From contig CAYXVF010000058.1 of the NCBI GenBank assembly GCA_964468125.1, positions 1-38,761 on the forward strand: 38,761 bases of DNA. Reading direction: 5' to 3'. The position numbers were made by a program, and so were the translations under genes. The notes below the pieces were generated by a model, which saw only the letters and a list, made by a program, of their open reading frames with translations, was not told where the DNA came from and ran no database searches. This DNA is from CAYXVF01 sp964468125. GTDB taxonomy: Bacteria; Myxococcota; XYA12-FULL-58-9; CAYXVF01. Of the stretch, positions 8,708 to 15,704 are shown one piece after another. How positions within the stretch are numbered: the first letter of the stretch is position 1; every line of letters starts with the position of its first letter.

Positions 8708-9082
8708 ATGCGCAGTGCTCCGGACCGAGGCCTCGAGGTCACTTCGGTCGCGGTGACCGCGAGCGCCGAGCGTCGCGTCGAGATCGTCGGTGGAGCGATT
8801 CAGCAACTGCCGGAGGGATTCTCCGGTGCCTTCCCCGGATTGTCCTGCGCGCTTCTCGATGCGATGGCCGACGTGAATCTCGATCTCCAGGAGGGGGGAT
8901 TCGAGATCGTGCGGGAGTTCATCAGAAGGAACCCAGACGGCTGCTACCTGATCACCACCGGCAGCCCGGAGCGGGTCCCTGTGTGGATCCCCGACGCTTC
9001 CGTGCTCGAGAAGCCGTTTCGCTCTACGCGTCTCGTGGAAGAAGTTCGCAAGAGACGCGTGTTGCCTCGGCGTCAGTACTGA
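8708..9082 (+). CDS. Degenerate single-domain response-regulator receiver-like protein
   Basis: A 124-residue protein whose second half reads like a receiver domain. A-D-V-N-L carries a candidate phospho-acceptor Asp55. G-G-F-E-I-V-R-E-F fits helix 3, and L-I-T-T-G ends with the conserved Thr/Ser position. V-L-E-K-P-F supplies Lys102 of the invariant KPF motif. The N-terminal acidic pair of normal receivers is not visible, so magnesium binding and phosphorylation are doubtful. There is no output domain. It follows the peroxidase gene closely and overlaps the end of the convergent E1-like gene by 10 bp. The start is uncertain; the ATG at 8708 lacks a clear ribosome binding site. It could be a phosphate sink, a decoy, or a protein-interaction domain. 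Confidence 0.6.
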   Translation: MRSAPDRGLEVTSVAVTASAERRVEIVGGAIQQLPEGFSGAFPGLSCALLDAMADVNLDLQEGGFEIVREFIRRNPDGCYLITTGSPERVPVWIPDASVLEKPFRSTRLVEEVRKRRVLPRRQY

Positions 9083-10503
9083 GGGACTGACGGATCGACG
9101 TCACGGCTCCAGGCGTTGATGCCGCCCTTGAGATTCTTCAAGTGGACGAACCCGTGCTCTTTGAGAGCGTTCAACGCCTTCATCGAGCGGCCACCCATCT
9201 TGCAGTAGAGTACGATCTCTTCGTCCTTCGGCAGCTCAGCGGTACGTTGCTCGATTTCACCGAGCGGGATCAGCGTGGCGCCTTCGATGCGACCGATCTC
9301 CCATTCGTGCGGCTCGCGCACGTCGACGAGCCGCGTGGGCTGATGGCCGAGGCGCTCTTTGAGTTCGATGGGCGTGATGTCGACCTCCATTCCGGCCTCT
9401 TCCTCCTGCTGGTGGTCGTTTTGCGGCATGCCGCAGAACTGCACGTAGTCGATCAGCTCCGTGACCGTCGGCTCGTCGCCGCAAACGACGCACTCGTGGT
9501 CGTGACGCAGCTTGAGCTCGCGAAACTTCATCGACAGGGCGTCGAAGGTGAGCAGACGCCCGTTCATGGGCTCGCCGATGCCGGTGAGGATCTTGATGAC
9601 CTCGTTGGCCTGAAGTGATCCCATGATCCCCGGGAGGACTCCGATCACACCGCCCTCCGCGCACGAGGGCACGAGGCCCGGCGGCGGCGGTTCGGGGTAC
9701 AGGCAGCGATAACACGGTCCGTCCTCGTAGTTGAAGACAGTCAGTTGCCCCTCGAAGCGAAAGATCGAGGCGTAGACGTTCGGCTTGCCGAGCATCACGC
9801 AGGCGTCGTTGATCAGGTAGCGGGTCGGAAAGTTGTCCGTGCCGTCGGCGACGACTTCGAAGTCCTTGATGATCTCCAGCGCGTTCTCGCTGTTGATCAG
9901 CGTGTCGAACTTGATGATCTCGATGTGCGGATTGATGTCCTTCAGCCGCGCTTCCGCGCTGTCCACCTTCTTCTGGCCGACCGTGCTCTCGCCATGAATC
10001 ACCTGTCGCTGCAGATTGGATGAGTCGACCACGTCGAAATCGACGATGCCGAGTCGACCGACGCCCGCGGCGGCCAAATACATGGCGGCGGGGCTTCCGA
10101 GGCCACCGGTGCCCACCAACAGGACGCTCGAGCTCTTCAGCCTCTTCTGCCCCGCCATGCCGACCTCGGGAAGAATGAGGTGGCGCGAATAGCGCGCGAT
10201 TTCCGCGGTCGAAAGCTCACCGTCGGAAATGTTGCCACCGGCGATCGCTGGTATGATCGCGATCTGATCGCTCTCCTTCACCGGCGTCTCGCTCTTCTGC
10301 AGGTGCCGAATGTCTTCGTCGTTGACGTAGACGTTCACGAAGCTGCGAAGCTTACCGTCGTCGCCAAAGAGGTGCCCCTTGAGCTTGGGAAAGGTCTCGA
10401 CGAGGCCCTCGAGGAGCTCGCCAACGGTGTTCCCGTCGAGGCTGACCTCGCTTTGTCGGTCGGCGTAAGGTCGGAGAGGAGTGGGAAGAGAAATCGTTGC
10501 CAT
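9073..10503 (-). CDS. MoaD/ThiS-like + MoeB/ThiF-like E1 + rhodanese triple fusion
   Basis: Three sulfur-transfer modules in one chain, numbered from the ATG at 10509. Residues 4-92 are a ubiquitin-like MoaD/ThiS domain ending in the diglycine G91-G92. Residues 95 to about 350 are an E1-type adenylating domain with the nucleotide loop G-T-G-G-L-G, the motif D-G-T-D-N-F, two C-x-x-C zinc pairs (C-Y-R-C and C-V-V-C) and S-C-A-E-G-G. The last 110 residues are a rhodanese domain with active-site Cys436 in C-K-M-G-G-R-S. The E1 would adenylate a carrier-protein C-terminus and the rhodanese would supply persulfide sulfur, for molybdopterin, thiamine or cysteine synthesis. GAGG is better spaced for the ATG at 10503 than for 10509. 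The fused diglycine is internal, so it needs cleavage or does not act as a normal carrier. Confidence 0.9.
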   Translation of the reverse strand: MATISLPTPLRPYADRQSEVSLDGNTVGELLEGLVETFPKLKGHLFGDDGKLRSFVNVYVNDEDIRHLQKSETPVKESDQIAIIPAIAGGNISDGELSTAEIARYSRHLILPEVGMAGQKRLKSSSVLLVGTGGLGSPAAMYLAAAGVGRLGIVDFDVVDSSNLQRQVIHGESTVGQKKVDSAEARLKDINPHIEIIKFDTLINSENALEIIKDFEVVADGTDNFPTRYLINDACVMLGKPNVYASIFRFEGQLTVFNYEDGPCYRCLYPEPPPPGLVPSCAEGGVIGVLPGIMGSLQANEVIKILTGIGEPMNGRLLTFDALSMKFRELKLRHDHECVVCGDEPTVTELIDYVQFCGMPQNDHQQEEEAGMEVDITPIELKERLGHQPTRLVDVREPHEWEIGRIEGATLIPLGEIEQRTAELPKDEEIVLYCKMGGRSMKALNALKEHGFVHLKNLKGGINAWSRDVDPSVPQY

Positions 10504-10550
10504 GGCCATGCGCCTCGTCTGTTTCGTCTGCTCGGGCCTTCGTAAAACCT

Positions 10551-10610
10551 ATCGAAAATTTCGATGGGCCTCATCTAATGATGAGTGACCGGCTTCGGTT
10601 TGTAATATAT
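10551..10610. promoter_or_regulatory. Divergent promoter region with two dyads
   Basis: Between the E1-fusion gene (minus) and the GH15 gene (plus) lie ATCGAAAATTTCGAT (10551-10565, a perfect palindrome around one base) and CTCATC (10570-10575) with GATGAG (10580-10585), a perfect 6-bp inverted repeat with TAAT between. An AT-rich TAATATAT (10603-10610) is a plausible -10 element for the plus-strand gene. Spacing suggests shared control of the two genes. Confidence 0.45.
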
Positions 10611-10688
10611 AGGGCGGCGTCCGCGACCCGGCAATCCGATCTGCACCTCTTTTTTCCATTCGCAGAAAACGAGCTTACCTTCTCGCGC

Positions 10689-12518
10689 ATGTACGAGCCG
10701 ATCGAGAATTACGGGATCATCGGGGACATGCACTCGGCCGCGCTGATCAGCCAGCGCGGTGCGGTGGATTGGCTCTGTTTGCCGTGTTTTGACTCCCCTG
10801 CTGTCTTCGCCGCTCTGCTCGACGATGAGAAGGGCGGCTCGTTTGCGATCACCGCGGCGGAGAACGGGGTCAAGAGCAAGCAGTTCTACTGGCCGGACAC
10901 GAACGTCCTGATCACTCGTTTTCTCTGCTCGCACGGAGTGGGACAGGTCACAGACTTCATGCCCGTTGGCCTCGAGCCCGGGCACCCGCGTGAGCACACC
11001 CTGATCCGCCAGGTTCGTGCCATTCGCGGCGAGCTGCGCTTTCGAATGCGCTGCGCTCCCGCTTTCAACTTCGCACGGGATAGCCACGAGGTGCACCGGG
11101 ACCGCGAGGGGGTGCGCTTCGTTGCTCCCGGCCTGTCCCTGCGATTAGCCTCTCCGGTCCCGCTTCGCATCGTGGACGGGAAGGAAGCGGTAGCCGAGTT
11201 CACCCTGCGGGAGGGCGACGAGATTGCATTCAGTATCGGTGTTGCCAAAGACTCGGAACCCCTCGGATTCACCAACGGCGAAGCATCCGAGGTGCTCGCC
11301 GAGACCGTCACTCACTGGCACCACTGGTTGTCTCAGTGCACGTATCGAGGACGTTGGCGCGAGATCGTGCATCGCTCCGCGCTCGCGCTGAAGCTCCTGA
11401 CCTACGCACCGACGGGCGCCATCGTGGCGGCGCCGACGACGAGCTTGCCCGAAGGGATAGGAGGACATCGCAACTGGGACTATCGCTACACCTGGATCCG
11501 CGACGCGGCATTCACGCTCTACGGTTTGCTCCGGATCGGCTTTACCGAGGAAGCGGCGGCCTTCATGCACTGGCTCGAGGATCGAGCCCACGAACGAGGC
11601 GAAGAGGGGCCTCTGCAGATCATGTATGCGGTCGACGGCGCCCACGAGCTCGTGGAAGAAGAGTTGACCCATCTAGATGGCTACATGGGCTCGAAGCCTG
11701 TTCGGGTGGGCAACGCGGCCTACAACCAGCTCCAGCTCGACATCTACGGCGAGCTGATGGACTCGGTCTATCTCTACAACAAGTATGGTGCGCCGATCTC
11801 CTACGACCTGTGGCGCCACCTGCGCGAGCTCGTCGATTGGACCGCCGAGAATTGGCAGCGTAAGGACGAGGGCATCTGGGAGGTACGCGGCGGTCAACAG
11901 CACTTCGTCTACTCGAAGTTGATGTGTTGGGTCGCCTTGGACCGCGCCTTGCGCCTCGCGGACAAGCGATCCTTTCCCGCGCCACGGGTGGAGTGGGGCC
12001 GCACGCGCGACCGGATCTACGAGGAGATCATGGAACGCGGTTGGAACGCCAGCCGCGGCGCTTTCACCCAGGCCTACGGCTCGGAGGCGCTCGATGCGGC
12101 GAATCTTTTGATGCCGATGGTTTTCTTCACCGCGCCGAACGACCCGCGCATGCTTCGAACGCTGGATGCGATGATGAAGCCGCCTTCCCGTGGTGGCCTC
12201 TTGTCGAACAGCCTGATGTACCGCTACGACGTCGAAAAAACTGATGACGGACTGAGTGGCGAAGAGGGAACGTTCAACATCTGCACGTTTTGGCTCGTGG
12301 AAGCGCTCACGCGCGCGGGTCGCACGGACCGGAAGAAGCTCGACCAGGCCCGCTTTATGTTCGAGGAAATGCTCGGCTACGCCAATCACCTCGGGCTCTA
12401 CGCGGAACAGACCGGGCCTGCAGGCGAGGCGCTCGGCAATTTTCCGCAGGCTTTTACCCACCTCGCTCTGATCAGCGCCGCCTTCAACCTCGACCGCGCC
12501 CTGGGCAAACACGATTAG
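10689..12518 (+). CDS. Glycoside hydrolase family 15 protein (glucoamylase/trehalase-like)
   Basis: A roughly 609-residue cytoplasmic GH15 enzyme that would release glucose from alpha-glucans, or split trehalose as the mycobacterial members do. The N-terminus (P-I-E-N-Y-G-I-I-G-D) followed by W-L-C-L-P-C-F-D-S-P is the usual family start, so I place the start at the ATG at 10689. An ATG at 10578 and a codon at 10497 are also in frame. The (alpha/alpha)6 catalytic core shows W-D-Y-R-Y-T-W-I-R-D, then S-G-E-E-G-T-F (Glu526) and L-Y-A-E-Q (Glu573), whose glutamates are good candidates for the acid/base pair. It ends with G-N-F-P-Q-A-F-T-H, typical of the group. There is no signal peptide. The GDPD gene follows after 22 bp. 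Confidence 0.9.
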   Translation: MYEPIENYGIIGDMHSAALISQRGAVDWLCLPCFDSPAVFAALLDDEKGGSFAITAAENGVKSKQFYWPDTNVLITRFLCSHGVGQVTDFMPVGLEPGHPREHTLIRQVRAIRGELRFRMRCAPAFNFARDSHEVHRDREGVRFVAPGLSLRLASPVPLRIVDGKEAVAEFTLREGDEIAFSIGVAKDSEPLGFTNGEASEVLAETVTHWHHWLSQCTYRGRWREIVHRSALALKLLTYAPTGAIVAAPTTSLPEGIGGHRNWDYRYTWIRDAAFTLYGLLRIGFTEEAAAFMHWLEDRAHERGEEGPLQIMYAVDGAHELVEEELTHLDGYMGSKPVRVGNAAYNQLQLDIYGELMDSVYLYNKYGAPISYDLWRHLRELVDWTAENWQRKDEGIWEVRGGQQHFVYSKLMCWVALDRALRLADKRSFPAPRVEWGRTRDRIYEEIMERGWNASRGAFTQAYGSEALDAANLLMPMVFFTAPNDPRMLRTLDAMMKPPSRGGLLSNSLMYRYDVEKTDDGLSGEEGTFNICTFWLVEALTRAGRTDRKKLDQARFMFEEMLGYANHLGLYAEQTGPAGEALGNFPQAFTHLALISAAFNLDRALGKHD

Positions 12519-12540
12519 GCGAGCCGTCGCGCTCGATGCT

Positions 12541-13347
12541 ATGACACGCGCGATGTACGACCGTCTTCCCCGTCCTCTCTTGTTCGCTCATCGGGGTGCC
12601 TCTGCTGCCGCTCCAGAAAACACGATGGAAGCGTTTGAACTCGGCCTGCGTGCCGGGGCGGACGTGCTCGAGCTCGACGTACACGTCACCCGAGACGAAG
12701 CGGTGGTGGTCTTTCACGACAGTACCTTGGAGCGCACAACCAACCGCAAGGGACCGATCGCGGAGCTGAGCTTGGCGGAGGTGAAAGCGCTCGACGCGGG
12801 TTTTTGGTTTCGGAACAGTCGAGGGGAGCATTGTTTTCGGGACCGGGGGGTCACCGTACCCACTCTCGGCGAGGTCGTCGCCGCCTTCCCGGATGCCGCG
12901 TTCAACATCGAGCTAAAAGCCGCTGACTCGCGCCTGCTTCCCGCGGTGCTCGAGCTCCTCTCACCCCTCTCTCCCCTGCAGGTGGTGCTCGCGGCCGGTG
13001 TACCCGAGATGATGGAGAGCCTCGAGGCCGCATCGCCTCGTTTTCCGCTCGGCATGAGCAAAGCCGGAATCATCGATGTCCTGAAGCGCGCCTGGACGGG
13101 CCGGCCCGTGCCGGAGCGCTATCGCGGTCGTGCACTGCAGGTCCCGCCCCGCAGCGGTCTAATCCCCGTCACCACAACGCGCGTGATTCGAGCGGCACAG
13201 GCCGCCGGTCTCGAGGTGCATCTGTGGACCGTCAACGACGCGGAGGAGGCCAAGGGCTGGTTGGCCAAAGGGCTCGACGGGATCATGAGCGATGACCCGG
13301 CCAACCTCGCCGGAGCCGTAGCGGAAGCGCGATCCGCTAGCACGTGA
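12541..13347 (+). CDS. Glycerophosphodiester phosphodiesterase
   Basis: A 268-residue GDPD-family TIM-barrel enzyme that hydrolyses glycerophosphodiesters to glycerol-3-phosphate and an alcohol. The catalytic and metal residues are all visible: His17-Arg18-Gly19, Glu44 and Asp46 in E-L-D-V-H, and His59 in V-F-H-D. The later N-I-E-L-K (second metal site) and C-terminal W-T-V-N-D motifs are also present. There is no signal peptide, so it is probably a cytoplasmic phospholipid-turnover enzyme. An alternative ATG four codons in (12553) is possible. It sits 22 bp after the GH15 gene and shortly before the oligoribonuclease gene, with no obvious functional link to either. Confidence 0.93.
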   Translation: MTRAMYDRLPRPLLFAHRGASAAAPENTMEAFELGLRAGADVLELDVHVTRDEAVVVFHDSTLERTTNRKGPIAELSLAEVKALDAGFWFRNSRGEHCFRDRGVTVPTLGEVVAAFPDAAFNIELKAADSRLLPAVLELLSPLSPLQVVLAAGVPEMMESLEAASPRFPLGMSKAGIIDVLKRAWTGRPVPERYRGRALQVPPRSGLIPVTTTRVIRAAQAAGLEVHLWTVNDAEEAKGWLAKGLDGIMSDDPANLAGAVAEARSAST

Positions 13348-13432
13348 GCACTCGAGGGCCCCTTTTGTGCCGACGCGGGACGCGATACGCTCCGAGGCCC
13401 CGGGGGGGGACTGGCTCGAGAGTGAGGTAGAC

Positions 13433-13981
13433 GTGTCCCAGAAGAGCGATTCCATTCTCGTTTGGATGGATCTGGAGATGACGGGGCTCGACCCCAAGAC
13501 CTGCGCCATCGTTCAGATGGCGACCATTTTGACCGACCACGAGCTCAACCAGCTCGCCCCGCCCCTCGATCTCGTGATCTGGCAGCCGGACTCGGTCCTC
13601 GAGACCATGAGCCCCTTCGTGCGCGACATGCACACGAAGACGGGCCTGCTCGAGAAGATTCGCTCATCGCCGGTGGCACTCGAAGACGCTGAGCGTCAAG
13701 GTCTCGAGCTCATCAGCCAGCATGCGATGTTCAAGACCGCGCGCCTCTGCGGGAACTCGATCGGGCAGGATCGACGCTTCCTCTACGAGCACATGCCGTC
13801 GCTCGAAAACTATCTGCACTACCGGCAGATCGACGTGTCGACCCTGAAGGAGCTCGCCGGTTGGTGGTACGACACGAAGTTTGAGAAAATCGATTTGGAC
13901 GGCGAGCAACACACCGCTCTCTACGACATTCGCCAATCGATCGCCGAGCTGAAGTTCTACCGCGAAAAAATAATGAAGTAA
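13433..13981 (+). CDS. orn: Oligoribonuclease
   Basis: A DEDDh 3'-5' exoribonuclease that degrades 2-5 nt RNAs and the pGpG made from cyclic-di-GMP. The motifs are W-M-D-L-E-M-T-G-L-D (catalytic Asp and Glu), G-N-S-I-G-Q-D-R-R-F-L (second Asp) and H-T-A-L-Y-D-I (His and last Asp). I choose the GTG at 13433 because GAGTGAGG sits about 6 nt upstream and the 182-residue product then matches the standard length and the usual N-terminus (M-S-Q-K-S-D-S-I-L-V-W-M-D). A GTG at 13367 would add 22 unusual residues. The window also encodes a PilZ protein, so this enzyme could feed into the same second-messenger economy. Confidence 0.96.
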   Translation: MSQKSDSILVWMDLEMTGLDPKTCAIVQMATILTDHELNQLAPPLDLVIWQPDSVLETMSPFVRDMHTKTGLLEKIRSSPVALEDAERQGLELISQHAMFKTARLCGNSIGQDRRFLYEHMPSLENYLHYRQIDVSTLKELAGWWYDTKFEKIDLDGEQHTALYDIRQSIAELKFYREKIMK

Positions 13982-14015
13982 CGCCTCGGAGCGGCGAAGG
14001 GCCACCCGTGTCTGC

Positions 14016-14675
14016 TCAGGAACGTTTCCCCGCGTATACGTGCTCGAGCATGACACTCAATCCTCGCTCGCGCAGGTGGGATACGCCCCGCACGATGTCC
14101 CGCGTTCGCTGGTGCTCGAAAGCGAAGTCTGGGAAGAGGCCCTGCATCTCCGCGAGCGGAACGGAAAACGGTGGGCCATTCATTTCTTCCTGGTCGTACT
14201 CGAAGGTCGTGATCAGGAGCTCGGCGTCCCCGGGCAAAATACTGCTCAAGTGCTCGCCGTAACGGCTGCGGTCCTCTTGCGGGAGCGCTACGAGAGACGC
14301 GCGGTCGTGTACCCAGCTCACGCCCTCGAGGTGCGTCGACTCGAGGTCAAAGACGTCGCCCTGGTAGAAGGTGATGTCGAGATCCAGGGCCTGGTAGCGG
14401 CGCAGGTTCCCGTCGCGCTCCACGTCGTGCGCGAGCTCCTGCTCCGCAAAGAACGCCTTCACCGCGATGTCGACGAGCTCCACGGCGATCACTCGTGCGC
14501 CCCGGCGCGCGAGCCAAGGTAAGTCGACGGTTTTGCCGGCGAGCGGAACGAAGACCGTGCCAGGAAAGAACGATTGTTCCAACGCGACGTCTTCGAGGGT
14601 GGGGTGCACGTCGCTGCGGTGAAAGCCGATACGGCCTTCTCTCCAGCTTTGATGCCAGCGATTCTCCATCTCCAT
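14016..14675 (-). CDS. Thiopurine S-methyltransferase-family methyltransferase
   Basis: An S-adenosylmethionine-dependent methyltransferase of the TPMT class, of the type bacteria use on sulfur, selenium or tellurium compounds. It has the family N-terminus W-H-Q-S-W-R-E-G-R-I-G-F-H, then F-V-P-L-A-G-K-T-V-D-L-P-W-L (SAM loop) and the acidic V-I-A-V-E-L strand end. The length of about 219 residues fits. The start is taken at the ATG at 14675, which gives the usual short N-terminus; a GTG at 14699 is the alternative. It lies about 10-35 bp after the DUF4340 gene on the same strand and is probably the last gene of the ABC operon, though its chemistry has no clear link to it. Confidence 0.88.
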   Translation of the reverse strand: MEMENRWHQSWREGRIGFHRSDVHPTLEDVALEQSFFPGTVFVPLAGKTVDLPWLARRGARVIAVELVDIAVKAFFAEQELAHDVERDGNLRRYQALDLDITFYQGDVFDLESTHLEGVSWVHDRASLVALPQEDRSRYGEHLSSILPGDAELLITTFEYDQEEMNGPPFSVPLAEMQGLFPDFAFEHQRTRDIVRGVSHLRERGLSVMLEHVYAGKRS

Positions 14676-14708
14676 GGTTCGGAAGGTGTGCACGCGCACC
14701 GGACGGTG

Positions 14709-15689
14709 CTAGGGCGCCGATTCACCTTCGGCGCCGAGCACCGCCTTTGCGTCGTCGAGGAGCCGGGTGACCGTCGCCGGATTCACCTCGAGGGTCTTCT
14801 CGAAGCGGCTCGAACGTGCGTAGGCCTTACCCTCTTCGTTCTTGGCCCACAGCTCGATTGAGGCGAGCACGTCGCTCGGGCCGAACACCTGCAGCGTGAC
14901 TTCCGGCGTACCGCTCGGGATCGTGTCGACCACGTACTGGGTGCGAAGGCGCAAAGCCCAGTCGATCCATCCGGTGGCTTCATCGAGTCGCACGTCCGGA
15001 TCGGCAGGGTCCGCGTAGTAGGCTTTGCTCGCATCGTCCGGGTAGCGATGGACGAGCTCGCGCTCGAGCTCAGCTGTACGCACGACAACCCGGCGGATCT
15101 GATCGCGCTCGACGCCGATCACCCGACGGTCCAAGAGGACCCCGCCTCCGTTGCGCAGCGCGCTCAGGACGCGCGAGCCGACGAGAAACACGTCGCCGCT
15201 CGGTGGACTCACATAGTAGCTGCGGTTGCCGTAGGCCTCCGACCCGACGCGAATGTCGACCTCTTTCTGGTCGAAGATGAGCGATAGACGTTTTGCTTTT
15301 TCGTCCGTGAGCCCGAACGTCTCGCGCTCGCTCTCGGTCACCGCGCCCAACGCCCGTTCGCCTTCGAAGGACGACAGGCTCTCGAAAAGCTCGCTGGCTT
15401 TCGCGCTGCCGGGAAAGACCCGTGGGGGCACTGGCTCATCGCCGCCCGTCTGACGGACGCTCACTTCGATCGCGTCGCCGTCCTTCTTGAGGACCTCCAC
15501 CTCGGTCTCCACGCCCTTTGCGTTCGTCTCGCGCCAGAGCACCCGATTGAGCTCGCCGAGATTGCCAGAGAGGAGCTTCGGCTTGGCCCGGGGGGACGCC
15601 GTAGTGGACGGGCTCGACCAGGCGGTGAACGCCACCACGACCGAAACGAGAGCAAGGACCCCGTGCCCGATGAGACTCTTGTCGAACAT
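14709..15689 (-). CDS. Membrane-anchored DUF4340 protein of the Gld-type ABC system
   Basis: A 326-residue protein with an N-terminal hydrophobic anchor (about residues 7-25) and an otherwise soluble, presumably periplasmic, DUF4340-type body of beta-rich repeats (S-Y-Y-V, L-L-D-R-R-V-I, W-A-L-R-L-R). DUF4340 proteins are commonly encoded directly after GldG-like auxiliary proteins, as here. The ATG at 15689 is preceded by GGAGG with 6-nt spacing, a better start than the TTG one codon before. The gene begins 15 bp after the GldG-like gene. Its molecular role is unknown; it is inferred to be an accessory of the exporter. Confidence 0.8.
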   Translation of the reverse strand: MFDKSLIGHGVLALVSVVVAFTAWSSPSTTASPRAKPKLLSGNLGELNRVLWRETNAKGVETEVEVLKKDGDAIEVSVRQTGGDEPVPPRVFPGSAKASELFESLSSFEGERALGAVTESERETFGLTDEKAKRLSLIFDQKEVDIRVGSEAYGNRSYYVSPPSGDVFLVGSRVLSALRNGGGVLLDRRVIGVERDQIRRVVVRTAELERELVHRYPDDASKAYYADPADPDVRLDEATGWIDWALRLRTQYVVDTIPSGTPEVTLQVFGPSDVLASIELWAKNEEGKAYARSSRFEKTLEVNPATVTRLLDDAKAVLGAEGESAP

Positions 15690-15704
15690 CAACGTCCTCC
15701 TTCC

